DNA from: Zeugodacus cucurbitae
Lineage: Eukaryota; Arthropoda; Insecta; Diptera; Tephritidae
Length of the DNA: 64,000 nucleotides
Assembly: GCF_028554725.1 (NCBI RefSeq)
Contig: NC_071667.1
Span: 82,374,001 to 82,438,000, forward strand
Direction of reading: 5' to 3'
Shown here in pieces: positions 47,401 through 59,700 of the stretch; the first letter of the stretch is position 1; the number at the start of each line of letters is the position of its first letter. The translations under genes and the position numbers were made by a program. Under the pieces are notes generated by a model. The model did not search any database, had not been told where the DNA came from, and saw nothing but the letters and a program-made list of their open reading frames with translations.

Positions 47401-50400
47401 GGTTGGTGAGTGGAGAGTAAAAATAAACTGAAAACTATATAAAGAAATTATAACTAGATTACTAATAGCTTAGTTGAAATTAAGTTACTTAATTGCTATA
47501 AAAAAATATTGAAATTTTTAAATAATTAATTTAAGTAGTTCTTATTGCAACTATTTTGAAATATACTGCACTAGTACGATTTTAACCTCAAACTTCGTTT
47601 AAATTTTCAAATTTTTAGGTTGTGTAAATAGTGACCTAAGAGCGAAGCAGTAAAATATACAGGAAAATTTCAAATTAAATATAAAAAAAAAATATTTAAA
47701 TTATTTTTTATTTTTTTATTATTTTGTAATTTTTAATTTTTTAATTTTTTTAAATTTTTTTGATTTTTTTTTAATTTTTTTTTTTTTAATTTTTTTTAAT
47801 TTTTTTTTTTCATTAATTTTTTTATTATTTTTAATTTTTTTTTCATTAATTTTTTTATTTAATTTTTTTTTCCCACTTTTAGCTGTGCTAATTCTCTTCA
47901 CTTATGTGCTCCTTTCGCTCTCATCAATGACTCGTGCTTCGCTACACTAAGAGCATAGGTTAAGATTAAGATTATTTCCAGAACTTGCGTTTAATATTCC
48001 AAACTTGTCTTTTGCTTAAAAACTAAAATTATTTCTTATTTTACTTGAAAATAATGGAACCTCATTACTGCAATGAGTTTTTTATAGTTTCCAGATCTCT
48101 TCAAAGCTTCCGTAAAAAGCTTTTTGAAAACTGAAATCTCTGTATTCTAGAATGCCTTACTTAAAATAAAAAATACGTAAATTCATATATAGAATATTCT
48201 ACCACATTACAACTAAATCTTAAACTAAATCATATTAATATTTGTAGTGTTTTTTTGGGTAAGTGGGTGTGATAGCAATGGTAATCATAATTATTTAACG
48301 GTTATGTTTTTTTTACAATTAAGTAAAGTTGGGCATCAGTACCAGTAGTGGTTAATACAAAATTGATGTTTCATTTTAACAAACAAAATTATTTAAGAAA
48401 AAAATAAAATTAAAAAAAATAAAAATTTCGATTTCGATTAATAAAGAGAGGAGAGAGTCTCGTGTTACATACCTGGTATGGCATTTTTCGCCGACGTATC
48501 CCTATAAGTGCCATTAATTATAGCTAATTCCATGAGTTGACGTTTTTTAAGTTCATCTTCGCCTTCAGCTTGCTGTTAGTACAAACATTAATGTAGTCGT
48601 GAATTTTTTTTTTTTTGTTTTAATACACAAGAGAAAATTATTAGATATTTTCAGTAGCAGAAAAAAAATTATAATTTCGAAATGTACGGTTTATTTGTAG
48701 TTTTAAGGGGGGTTTGGTTATGCATTGTTTTTTTTTTTTTGTAAATATGTTTGTATGTAAACATGAGATTTTTTTTATTTAAAACAAATATAATTACTTT
48801 TTGATTAATCAGTTTATGGAAAATAAGAGCACGCGCACGCAAAAGCGTGAATTACAAAAACAAACTGCTACGTTGTGGGTATAAGCATATAATTTGTTGT
48901 AGCAGTCGGCTTTTGCAATTCCTTCGCTTAAAAATATTATTTATTATTAAGACATTATTGAAGTTATTAATTTTTTAATATTTATTATTATTTAATTTGT
49001 AGCCACGCGTATGTGTGTAGGGTATATATTGTGGGGTAGAATGTCGGCAGTAAATTAGAGCGACATTTTTCATTAAAGTCGCTTATAAATACACACCAGC
49101 GTTTTATTAGCTAATACTTACCGGTACGAGTAGCTTTTGCACTTCGGCAACGGCCTGAGCTAATTTGACTTTGGCACGATTCTCTGTATCCTCCACAGTG
49201 ATCAACACATGCAGATCATCGGACAAGTGTTCCCAGTTGGGTTTGCCACGATTTGCGTCCTCCTGCAATAAATCGAAAATAATTAGCAATTATTTATTGA
49301 TTTTAGGTATATAATATTAATATTGAATTTATTTATATAAAAAAAAAAATTAAAAAAAAAAATAAAATAAATAAATGTTTAAATAAATTTAAAAAACATA
49401 ATTAAAAAAAAATTAAAATAAATAAATTTTAAAGTAATTTTAAAATAAAAGAATTTAAAAAAAAATTTATAACTTTTATATTAAAAATTCTGTAAAACTT
49501 AGATTGTGTGCCGCGTTCTCATTAAATTTATAAATAACGCACATTTTAACTGCCACAGCTTATGTAAGAACTAATGGCCCGTTGTTGGCCCCAAAGACAA
49601 CCTGTTCGATTTGATTACACGCGCAACGGTTTATTTAATTTTTAGCACTTAAGCATGCACTTTAGACCATAAATGTCGCATTTGCCAAGTCGTACATAAC
49701 CACTGGTGTACCCACACATAGCAATAGGTATGTATGCTGAGGTGTGTGCGTGTGCGCACGCATTAAAGTAGATTAAGTGCGCCGCTTTCTGTTTATCGCA
49801 AAGTAGCAGTGAAAGTTATTGGCAACTGTTTTAAGAAAAGTGTCAACTGTTGAAAACAAACACCGGCAACGAGTTGCACATACCTTGTACAGGGTGTGGC
49901 AAAAACGGTGGGATTAACTTGTGAAGAATTAAAAAAAGTTAAAATAAAATAAAATTAAATAAAATAAAATAAAATTAAATAAAAATAAAGAAAAAAATAT
50001 AAAAAAATAAAAATAAAAAAATAAAAAAAATAAAAATAAAAGTAAATTAAATTAAATAAAATGAAATAAAATAATTTTTTTCCCCAAAATAAAATAAATT
50101 TAAAAAAATGAAATAAAATAAAATAAATAAAAAAAAATAAAAATAAAATAAATTAAAAAAAAAAATAAAAATAAAATAAAATAAAATAAAATAAAAATAA
50201 AATAAAAATAAAAAAAAAAATAACAAAAAAATAAAAATAAAAATAAAATAAAATAAAAAAATTGAATAAAATTAAATGAAATGAAATGAAATAAAACAAA
50301 ATTAATTTTTTCCCCCAAAATAAAATATAATAAATTAAATTAAAATAAAATAAAATGAAATAAATATAAAAAAATCAGCGGAGATATGACACCGGATTAA

Positions 50401-53400
50401 ATATCATCATCAAATTTAAGACCACAAAATTTTTGTAAAACAAAATAAGGAATATACATATATATACATACATATAAAAGATATATATTTAAAAAAATAA
50501 TATCCTCATAAATGCAATCGATTAACTCCATGCAGCGATTATAAAGACAATCATAAGTATTCAAATGTAAGAAAGACGATTGTGTTCAAACAGTTGCGTG
50601 TTAGATGGGATTTGTAAGCTAAACAAATTAACCAACAAATTAGCTGTGAAGAAAAAAACATAAATGCGCCCGCATCATCGACTCAAAATAGTCCCAAATC
50701 GCCGGCATACAGGAATATGCGATTAAAGCAATCATGTATGCATGTATTTATATATTTTTGTATGTTGATTTCGGTATTTATTTGCAGTAATAAGCTGATA
50801 ATTGCCAGAGTAATCAGAGATCAAAGCGGATAATTTTGAGAAACAATGAACGAAATGACGTCCGCGGGTCGCGCATTTAAGCAGCTTATACTGGGTGTTT
50901 TTAAAATAAATAAATAGAAAAAAAATAAAGAAAATAAAAAATAAAGAGAATAAAAAAAAAGAAAATAAAAAAAAAAATAAAGAAAATAAAAAAAATTATA
51001 AAAATAAAATTAATTTTTAAAAAAGTTATTAAAATATGCATGTGCATTTTTATCCGTTTGTATGTACATACATATATAATTAAAACAACGCTTGTAAAAT
51101 GTTTAGCTAAAAACTTTTTGAAATAAAAATGATTTCACTCTTAATTAAACCACTAATAAGCATATGACTATAAAAAAAGCGCATATGAAGTAAAATACAC
51201 ACAAAATTAGAAACGCCAAGATATGTAATTGATTCAATAAAATAAAACGAAATAATGCTAATAAAATGACAGCACATTTCCGCTGCCAATTTGAAATTTT
51301 TAATGTTCAAAAAAACACAAAATTTTAACGTACGGCATTTCTTGTTTTATTTTGTTTTTGTTATTATTTCATTTTTTTTTTAATTTTGTTCTTTTTTTTA
51401 ATAACTCGAAACCATAAGTGGGTGGCAGGTTTAGTCAGCTTAGAGATGAATCAATGAGCAAAAATGAAAAAAAAAACGAAAAAAAATTAAAATAATATTG
51501 ACCCTACTAGGAGAAAACAGCCACAAAGAGTAAATATATTTGTAAAAAAAACAATAGCAAAAAAAAATTATAAAAAATAACAAAAATAAACATTTAAATT
51601 ATTTATTTTTCTAAGCAACCCCTTCTATGGGATATACCACCCACACAAACACACACTTACACTCAATTATGAGTGAGACCACTTGATAAAGCCACCACTG
51701 TGTCCAAAGTGCATGAGTCAATGTGTGAAGAGTCAAATACACGACACTTCATACACTTAAAATAGCTATGCAAGACTTTGAGCGACCACATCGCGCTACT
51801 CGCCTGCCAAACGAATTTAAATAGCAAATAATTATTGCCTAAAAATCAAGCAAAAATCAAGTTTGCTTAAAATTTTACTGAAAAAGTTGCCAAGTGTTTA
51901 TCCAAATCGAGTGGCCCACCTTTTTCGTGCCTCCCCTCAACACAGCCTTTGCCAGCGCATTTGAAACGCCCCCACAGTCACACTTTGCTTGACGACGATG
52001 TCGCTGTCGCTGTGCCAAAAGAACGATCACCGGCCATTAAACGGCGCACTGTCAGCGCGCGAACACAATGCCGAGGCAACAAAGGTGTACAAAAACACAC
52101 AGATACATATGTATATGTATACATATGTGGTCGGAGCATTTTAATGAAACCTCAACACCTCAACCGGTAGTGGCTCATATCTGCAACAATGTATGTGCGT
52201 GGCTAATAAAAAGTCAGCATCAAAAACTATTATTGTTAAATATTTATTTATCGTAAATATTTTCAGTTGTTCCTCTTTGTAGTAAAGAATCTCTGTCATT
52301 TCGCAGCAATAACGCCCGCGTCAAATGGTTCGGTTGCAGCCGTCGTCGCTATTGTATGGTTTTTGTTGTTATTCAAGTTGAGGGCAAATCGGCAACATTG
52401 CCAATCCGACTGCCAGACCAGTGTGTTGCTGTGTTCATTCCTGCTCCTCTTCAACCACCCACCCACTCACTACAGTGGCGCGTTAAATATTGCCACTGTT
52501 AGACAAATAGGCCGCAACGAATTGAGTTAGCAATGAGCGATTGAGAAAACAACAACAACGAAAAATATTTAGAAATTTTTTCTCGATAAGCTCCACGCTG
52601 CAATATTATCTGCTCTCCTTCCAGCATTTTTCGCATACACTCATGTTCATACTACGAGTACTTGTAGTTGCAGCTGCACTTGCTGTCTTTGCTGTCAGTG
52701 GCATTTCATTTGCTGCCTGCCTTGACAGTTCTAATTTGACAGCTGAGCGCAATAGTTTACAACTTTGTTTGTTGCACTGTCAGCAGTCGGCAGCAAGTGA
52801 CCGGCCGGGCGGCCAGTCGGCGCTGCCATTAAAGTAATGCTATGAACGCACAAAAATTTGTATTTACCCGTACAGTGCGTGCGATAAGTATGCGGAAGTT
52901 TGAGATTAAATTGGAAATATTTTTGCAACAGTACTGGAGTTGAAATTTCAGCAGCTTTCAGAAGCGATTTTTAACGATAATAGTATAAATAGCATTGTAT
53001 TAAGTGACCTGAGAATTGGGTGTATACTTTTTAGACAGTGTGTAGATATATTTAAGCATATTGAAAATAAAATATAATGTAGACCACAGCTTTTTATCTT
53101 TGCTTTCCACTTCGACCACTTGCTGCTCATCAAAAAATTTGAATTTAATGTTCGGTTTTTACCACTAAACGCTAGTTGTTTGTGAACGATAAGTGTCAGC
53201 TTGCAAATTTTTCATATAATTAATACAGAAATTAGTATCAGGTCAGTGGATTTTGTTTTTATAATATTATTTAGTCATACCACAAATTTTGAGAAGCTTA
53301 CAGAAGTTTTAACCGAAAATAAGTGAGGTTAGGTTGAAGTAATGTGTGTATGGAAATAGTTCACAAAAATTTATCGATGGTCCGAAAAAGTCAGAAACCT

Positions 53401-55096
53401 TTAATAGTAACGGTAATCAGTACGAAACATTCACTATTTCAGAAGTTAAATAAAATATTGAAAAATTAGATGGGGACAATCATACTAGTATTGGTTATTT
53501 ATATGGAGGCAGATACTATATTCAATAGCGACTTAACATTTTAAAAGTCCAATTTCTAAAATTTCCAAAAATAATTAGCAATCATAATACATATACCTGA
53601 AAAGAGGCATGTCTTCAATTTTCTGATTAGTTTGACGTAATTTCTCTTTTAATTTCCTTTGCGATATTCCCTCAATCACCATTCTTCTTTAATTAGAGCA
53701 TATTTATAATTTCCCCTAGAATATTTATATGTACGCCCAAATAGTTTCTAAATTCCATATACTATAAGGTATGTTAGTAAGTGTGTCAGGGCCTGAAAGC
53801 AGCCCACCCACGCACACACCCTACTTCTAGCGATCCACAAAATTTTTATTTTTCACTTTTTTTTATTTGTGTTGTTCCTTTTTTCAATTTTAATTAGACA
53901 TAAATCTGTCACCTGCTGTCAAAAATCTTTAAATATGTGTCTTTCTTAATACCGGTAAACAACAATTTAGCCGAAGACACGGCAGCATTAGTGGAAAAGA
54001 CAAGGTACCAGGGCAAAAGCTAACTAATAAATTAAGAAAAAAAAAACAAAGAAACATACAAAAAAGTATGTAAAAACACTAATTTGAAACTAAAGGGGAG
54101 AAAACTAACAAGGGAGAAAGCGTTTGTGTTTACTCATATGATGTCTTTGTCTTTCAAAAATAATATGATTCGATAATTATGAAAAATAGAAAAGAAATAT
54201 AAAATTGTTTTAATGGGTTCCATAATGGATACTTATTTTTTATTCCATTTTATTTTTATTTTTAATAATTTTTTTATTTTTTTTAATTTTTTTTTTTTTA
54301 TTATTAGTTTTTATTTATTTTTATTTCATTTTATTTATTATTATTTTATTTTTTTGTTTTTTCATTTTTTATTTTTTTTAATTTATTTTATTATTATTAT
54401 TTTTATTTTTATTTCTTTTTCTTATTATGTATATATTTTTATTATTTTATTGTATTTTTATATAAAAATATTAGAGTTTTCTAGTTAATTTTCTAAGGAA
54501 ACCAAAATTCTGCATACAAAAATTTGCATTTCTGTTATTAAATTAATTCTACCAAAACATTATTTTCGCTAATTACATACAAAGTATTCAGTTTATGTCC
54601 CTTTTGCCAAAATTCCATACGCTTCAATTCCTAAAAAAGGAATTACCATATAATTTGAAATCTAAAATAAGAGAAATGTTGAAATTCGGAGACCTACACA
54701 TAAGGGGTAAGCTTATTTCAACATTTTAAGTCGAACCAGGTGTGTTCAAATAATAACGGTATTTTTTTTTTAATATTTATTAAAATACAATAATCCAAGA
54801 CTTTTTTCTTCCGAAAAATATTTATGTTGTATCTCTCAACTTCAAAGTTTTCATTTTTCTTAAGAAAAAAAAATCTAAAAAATAACTTTATATGTACCCT
54901 TATTATACTACTTTCTAATAAAGCTGAGAATTTTGGCAGGTGAAACTACAAAGCAACCATTAATTCCCATTTCGCTTACCTTCTTTTTATCTCTCATCGA
55001 GCCTTTGCCTCGAACCATTATCTTACAACCAGTCTCTTGTTCTAATTGCTTAGCTGTCATGCCGCGTGGGCCCAAAATTCTGCCAACGAAGTTGAA
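41351..55096 (-). CDS. how: held out wings (HOW), STAR-family KH RNA-binding protein; 3' exons only
   Basis: HOW is the fly Quaking orthologue. It binds ACUAAY-type RNA and controls splicing, stability and export of muscle, tendon and glial transcripts. The window carries these coding exons: 55096-54980 (second part of the KH domain), 49262-49122 (end of KH and QUA2), 48572-48473, and 47375-47053 (short form) or 47375-47073 joined to 41460-41351 (long form). All junctions are GT-AG with matching phase. The N-terminal Gln-rich part, QUA1 dimerisation region and first half of KH are absent and must lie right of 64,000. The protein is very close to what I recall of Drosophila HOW. The alternative tails parallel QKI-5 (nuclear, HPYQR) and QKI-6/7 (short). 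Identity is near certain from the KH core. Confidence 0.95.
42300..42720. repeat. A/T low-complexity tract (A-rich on plus)
   Basis: Mostly runs of A interrupted by single or double T (AAATTAAAAA-type units) with hardly any G or C. Confidence 0.85.
45608..45729. repeat. two-unit tandem duplication (~56-65 bp)
   Basis: AACAGTTATATTTACAGTAA at 45608 recurs as AACAGTTATATTTACAATAA at 45664, followed in both by TTGAAATATTATAAAATAAC / CTCGAAATATCATGAAATAA. Confidence 0.75.
47053..47375 (-). CDS. how: how exon: C-terminal region; short-isoform stop and long-isoform internal donor
   Basis: Acceptor ATTACATAG|CCTGCGAG. It encodes CEEEWRRVIAASESRLLAPA, LPGLAPQIRAPQATTLGAPL, ILSQRMTVPTTAASILSG, and on to YANYAALAAGNPLLTEYTDH-S. 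Reading through gives GGLFAR and stop at 47053-47055 (short form). An internal donor (ATAGCG|GTGGGTTG) ends the exon at 47073 with one spare base, which fits the long-tail exon at 41460. The Ala/Pro-rich region matches the low-complexity C-terminal half of HOW. Confidence 0.95.
47690..47880. repeat. T-rich low-complexity tract in how intron
   Basis: TTTTTTAATTTTTTT-type runs; on the transcribed strand this is A-rich. It lies between the how exons at 47375 and 48473. Confidence 0.85.
48473..48572 (-). CDS. how: how exon: QUA2
   Basis: Acceptor TACTAACAG|CAAGCT (with a CTAAC branch-like motif next to it), donor CCAG|GTATGT, 100 nt, entering in phase 0 and leaving one base. It encodes QAEGEDELKKRQLMELAIIN then GTYRDTSAKNAIP. 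DELKKRQLMELAIINGTYRD is the QUA2 helix and linker. Confidence 0.95.
49122..49262 (-). CDS. how: how exon: end of KH and start of QUA2
   Basis: Acceptor TTATTGCAG|GAGGAC, donor GTACCG|GTAAGTATT, 141 nt, phase 0. It encodes EDANRGKPNWEHLSDDLHVL, ITVEDTENRAKVKLAQAVAE and VQKLLVP. NWEHLSDDLHVLI is the diagnostic extended KH loop/strand of STAR proteins; the LAQAVAEVQKLLVP helix ends KH and leads into QUA2, which reads the first A of the ACUAAY motif. Confidence 0.97.
49925..50375. repeat. (AAAAT)n-like low-complexity tract
   Basis: About 450 bp of AAATAAAAT-type units with almost no G or C; a CCCC patch occurs twice (50092, 50311). Confidence 0.9.
54230..54475. repeat. T-rich low-complexity tract
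   Basis: TTTATTTTTATT-type sequence, the mirror composition of the A-rich tracts nearby. Confidence 0.9.
54737..54800. mobile_element. mariner terminal-repeat remnant
   Basis: CCAGGTGTGTTCAAATAATAACGG resembles the termini of the 20.69-kb mariner (CCAGGTCTGTTA..., TGTGTTCAAAAACTAACGGG). No second end and no transposase were found. Confidence 0.4.
54980..55096 (-). CDS. how: how exon: KH-domain core
   Basis: Acceptor CTTTCAG|TTCAAC, donor AAGAAG|GTAAGCG, 117 nt, phase 0 to 0. It encodes FNFVGRILGPRGMTAKQLEQ then ETGCKIMVRGKGSMRDKKK. This holds the KH GxxG loop (GPRG) that contacts RNA and the conserved beta strand CKIMVRGKGSMRD. The exon is markedly GC-richer than the introns on both sides. 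Confidence 0.97.
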
Positions 55097-57294
55097 CTGA
55101 AAGAAAAAAAGCAAAAAAATAAATAAATATTTTGTTGACATTTCTGTATGATTCTGATTTTTTTAATGTGTTTTTGGACACATTTTGTTAATCACAATGT
55201 GGTGCCATGGGCACATTAGAATTTCGCGCTAATGTTTTCAATAAAATGCAAAATACGAGCCACCACCCTCAGTAATAAATGAAGCAGAATAAGAATAAAC
55301 ATATTATAAAAGCATTTGTCATGACACACAACACACACACACTCACAGACTTAGTTATGAGTATGGAATAACCAGTCAAGACGCTGCTACAAGGGTGTTC
55401 GAACAAGCGAAATTTTGAAAATTGTCATGACATTCAAATGACGCAAAACTGCATGCGACCGTTGCCATGTTTTGGCCCGCGTATGCGTTCAATACACTCT
55501 CGCGACATTCAAGGTTGCAGGCAATAAGATATTTTTGTTTGCTGCCGTTGCGGTCAATAAATTCATAGCTTCTTTTCTTTTCTCTGCGATTGAGATTTGC
55601 ACTTAGTCAACGCTGTCAAGTAGCCACTGTCAGCTAGCGTGAACTTCAAAGCAAATCACTAGAACTTGGTAAACCCCCCAAACAAACCGGGATCATCATT
55701 TGCATGACAGTGACTCATACGCACTGGTGACCCACTGCAACGCCCGAGGGTCTTCGGTAAACACACAACAAAATGATGATGGGTGATGTGCAGCAGCAGC
55801 GATAATTGCAGGCGGAGGAAATTACCAAACGCCCGCGGTGCAACACGCCCCGTATTGACACGATAAACCAATCAGCTAAATGAAGATGTAAAAACCGAAG
55901 CGCGGCGAATTAACGTGTGCAACGAAACATTTAGCTAATGCGACGCCAATACACGCCTAATCGCATTACAGCTGCCGATGTGCGGGTTAGCAAGTGGCTA
56001 AGTGCAGATTTTTTGCACTTCACTGCACCCAACAACAACAACAGCAACAACTATGGGTTGATGGAGGCCTTTCCACTTAACCTGGCCGACAAGCGGAGAA
56101 TCCGACCTCGAACGTGTCTACCAAGACGTGCCGCCGCGCTTTTGCTCTTCTAATGCCTGCCATATACAGACATATATGAAAAGACACACATTATATATAT
56201 ATATATGTGTGTGTATGGAATATCAGCTAAATATGCGCTTTGCCTCATTGCAAGCGCGCATTTGCATGCAGGTCCCGTGCTTCGTCGCCGCCGCCGCTTA
56301 TTGATTTGTTGGCTGAAAGCATTCGCATTGTTTGCATTTTTCTTTGATGTATTTATTTGCACACACACACATACTATACAAATGCACATAGCCACTTGTA
56401 GCCCGTCTGTCCGTCCACCCATGTCTGTCTAACTTGCAATCCATCACTTCGTCCGCTTGCAAGTCTAACTGCCAGCTAGCGCAATATGGCAATTGTAATT
56501 TTCAAACGAATTAGATTTGTCATTAAATTATGATTTTCGTTTTGATTTGATTTGTTTAAGCCGTAAATCTGCTACATTTGGCCATTAGTCGGTTTGGAGC
56601 CATAAATGGCCCTGTCATTCAGCACACCCAGTTATGAAATAATTCCACAGACACACATACTTACGACACATTCAACTCGTGCAAATCTATAATAATCATA
56701 ATAATAATGCTCATTCTTCAATGCCAATCGGCGATTGGCTCCTAATCGGGCGAACTTGACGCTTACTTAGCAGGCAAAGGCGTTATTCTCGAATTTACAT
56801 AGAAAATAGATGTGTGCAAATATGGCGTCGTTTCCAATCGTAGGAAAAGAAAACTTGAGAAAAACATTTAGCTGATTTATAGAGTGCAATAAATATGTTT
56901 ACTTAAAAGGACTGGCGTTCAGTTGAAATTGTTATCTTTTTTTTTTAAATGTCTTTATTCTGAGAAATCAAGGTTTATTATTACTGACTCACTGATTGCT
57001 ATGACTATAGCTAGTACTATAGATTCTAGAAAGTTCTAAAATGACATCAAATGGATCATAAAGGGTTATGATACAATCACGATACGAATGACTATGTTTC
57101 GGACAGATATTTGTTTCAGAGATAAATACTTGAAAGGAAAGGTAAAAATCGTATAATAATTAGATTAATATAATTGGAAACAACACAGAAAACCTTATCA
57201 AAGAGTAATGGAGTAGTGATTTCTCTCTCAATTACTATCAATGGGAGATAATTTCAATGATTTGCACATGCTGACAACCCTTGAATATACAAGC

Positions 57295-57592
57295 TGTGTT
57301 CCAAAAATAACGGTAATTTTCGTTTTTTGATAAATATTTCTATTTATTTGGCTACAATCTGGCCTTCAAAGGGCTCCATTTGATATTAAGCACTTATGCC
57401 AGCGTTTTACAATGGCCGAAACTGTCAAACTTAGACTGTCCGTAGACTACAGAGGTTGGGATATCGTTACATCGTTGACTTCAAACAAGCAACGAAGTGT
57501 CTGACCTTAGCGGTTGCTACAGACAAAGTAAGCAATTGACAATTGGACTTTTGAACAAAAAATAGTGGAAATTCCTGTTCTTTTTCAAACAC
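57295..57592 (-). mobile_element. internally deleted mariner with both terminal repeats
   Basis: The left end TGTGTTCCAAAAATAACGGT and right end (complement of GTGTTTGAAAAAGAACAGGA) are inverted repeats of the 20.69-kb family. The minus strand near the left end still encodes RWHKCLISNGA, the C-terminal mariner signature RWHKCIISxGDYF. About 300 bp remain, with most of the transposase removed. Confidence 0.6.
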
Positions 57593-57793
57593 TTATGAAA
57601 TAATCTCAGATTCAGCTGAGAATAGAATAACCAAAATTGAAGTTTGAAGAAAGGAAAGTAGAGATCAAGTTGAAATGAGTTCTAAAAAAATAAAATTGAG
57701 GTAATGAAGGTTGTCACAAAATTACAAATATTTTGGTTATTGCTAAAAACTCTTTTTGAGGGATTAAACAAAGAACTTAAGTACAAACCAATA

Positions 57794-57955
57794 CAGTTGA
57801 GCTTACCTAACTCGAATCACAATAATCCACCAAAAAACTTTGAGCTAGATAGAGCTCGCGTTATTGAAGGAACTTTGCATTGAATTTGACTCTTATGGTC
57901 AATTCAAGAGTTCGAGTTATGGAGAACTTCGAGTTATAAAAGTTGAACTCGGATT
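57794..57955. mobile_element. pogo/Tigger-like MITE, second copy
   Basis: TA|CAGTTGAGCTTACCTAACTC-GAATCACAATAATCC matches the right end of the 18.7-kb MITE (complement). Further on, AGAGTTCGAGTTATGGAGAA corresponds to its left end. About 160 bp, internally deleted relative to the first copy and lacking the LINE. Confidence 0.6.
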
Positions 57956-59379
57956 TTTATATGAAATTTTTTTTTGAAATATTATTCAATGTAATCTCAT
58001 ATTTATAAAATATTAATAAATATCGTAAATAATATTTTGTTCCTATCAGAATTTCATTACTTAACGTGATTTGTTTTTAAACATTGCTAGTCACTATACC
58101 ATGTGCTTAGCCTTAGAGGACTGGGTGTTTTTAAACTGTAAACTGTTTCAAACTGTTTTTTTTTTTTTTTTTTAAAGAACAATTAACAAAATAAAATTGA
58201 AAAAAAAATGTGTTTAACTGTCGAAAATATTCAAATGCTAATTGTTTGCAGTATTCAATCAATATTTTTCGGTAGGTGTTAAAAATTTACTGCTAATCGA
58301 CGGTAATTACAGCAAATACCAACAAAAATGCGAAGCGAATAATAACTAAAACTTGTGTAAATATTTACTTGCATGCATTTTACAACATCTGTAACGAATG
58401 CAAAAATGCATAGCAGCGGGTTAAATCTATTTGCACACCAACACACAAGCAGAAACACACCTACATACGAGTGCATAAAAGCAATAGAGTGCATCCACAC
58501 ACACGCACACGCATTTAATGTAACAAAATCGCATATTTGCACAGGTGTAAAAATAGTTGCGCTCAGGCGGGCGAGAGTGAACATGAGAATATTTATATTT
58601 CACATTAGAAACAAAAACAACGATAAATAAATAGAAATACCAAAAGTGAACGCAGGACAAGGCAAGCCATCAAAAATGCAGCGACACGAATCGACTCACA
58701 TTAAATAGCCATCATTTCGCACTAGATTAGCAATGCGACGGCATATTTTAGCGTTGCTAACACACCCACAACAAGCACAGGAATGACACCCCCCACAAAC
58801 ATTGCTACAGAAATAACACTTTAGTAATAACAACAGCAACAACAACAACAGCATGTTTAGCAATGCAACTAAATTAACAATTCATTTATATTATTCAAAG
58901 ATATACTATAGTACATACATACACACATATCAAATATATTTACGTTTATGCCTCTATGATTAAGTGCCACACAAATTCAATCTAAAATTCGTGCTAGCCA
59001 ACTGGGCTGGTTTTCGGAACACGACAAAATTTATAAATAACAAAAACAACACTAAAGATAATCGCTAACAATGCAACACCTACTACTCAGCGGGCCACCA
59101 ACAAACATGGTGGCAAAGTAACGAAAAGCCACAGACACGACAGCGACACGACACCGTCGCACCGTTTTGAATGTCAAGCGCAGAAATCGAAATGATGAAT
59201 GTTGCTTATTAAATTGATGTGGTGACGCGGCTGACGGTGCTGGTGGCTGGAATAGATGACGGCTCATGTCTGACGGCGGTGCGGCTAATGGTCGACCGAT
59301 GACGTCGTCCGAAAATAAAATTTGCAACAACAAATGCATTTTGTGTTGAACGAAATCGAAAGAGCAGAGGTCAGGGAAC

Positions 59380-59700
59380 AGAAATAATATTTAAAAAAAA
59401 AATTAAATTAAAAAATGGACCAAATTAAAATTAAAATATAAATAAATAAAAAATATAAAAAACAAATAAAAAGAATAAGAAATAAAAAATAACAAAAAAT
59501 TAAAAAAATACATTATTATAAAAATTGATCAGAGAACAGAAATTCGAAGACATATTTTAATGAAAAAAATCTTAAAAAGTAAAAAACATAAAAAATTAAA
59601 AAAAATATAAATATTAATAAATAAAAATAATGAAAAAAATATATAAAAAATTAAAAAAAAAATATATAAAAAAATAAAAATAAAATAAAAATGAATTTCC
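59380..59700. repeat. A/T low-complexity tract
   Basis: AAATAAAAAT and AAATTAAAAA units with single interruptions. Confidence 0.85.

Larger units (their letters stand above)
49263..54979 (-). other. how: how intron between KH exons
   Basis: 5.7-kb intron. It contains A/T low-complexity tracts (49320-49475, 49925-50375, 50895-51020, 54230-54475), a mariner-terminus-like remnant at 54737, and a GC-richer island at about 51,900-52,830. The island has open frames on the plus strand and a cluster of TGACAG motifs; no exon of how was found in it. Confidence 0.7.

Noticed and set aside
50100..50318. Open frames in A/T-only tracts (also 54213-54488, 59529-59750, 47719-47901)
   Set aside because: Low-complexity DNA lacks stops by composition in one frame; the proteins are only Phe/Ile/Tyr or Lys/Asn.
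56400..56425. GTCTGTCCGTCCACCC resembling the DINE-1-like landmark
   Set aside because: No other part of the repeat lies around it; chance match.
59052..59339. 95-codon minus frame in the how intron, considered as an upstream how exon
   Set aside because: No similarity to the HOW N-terminus, QUA1 or the first part of KH.
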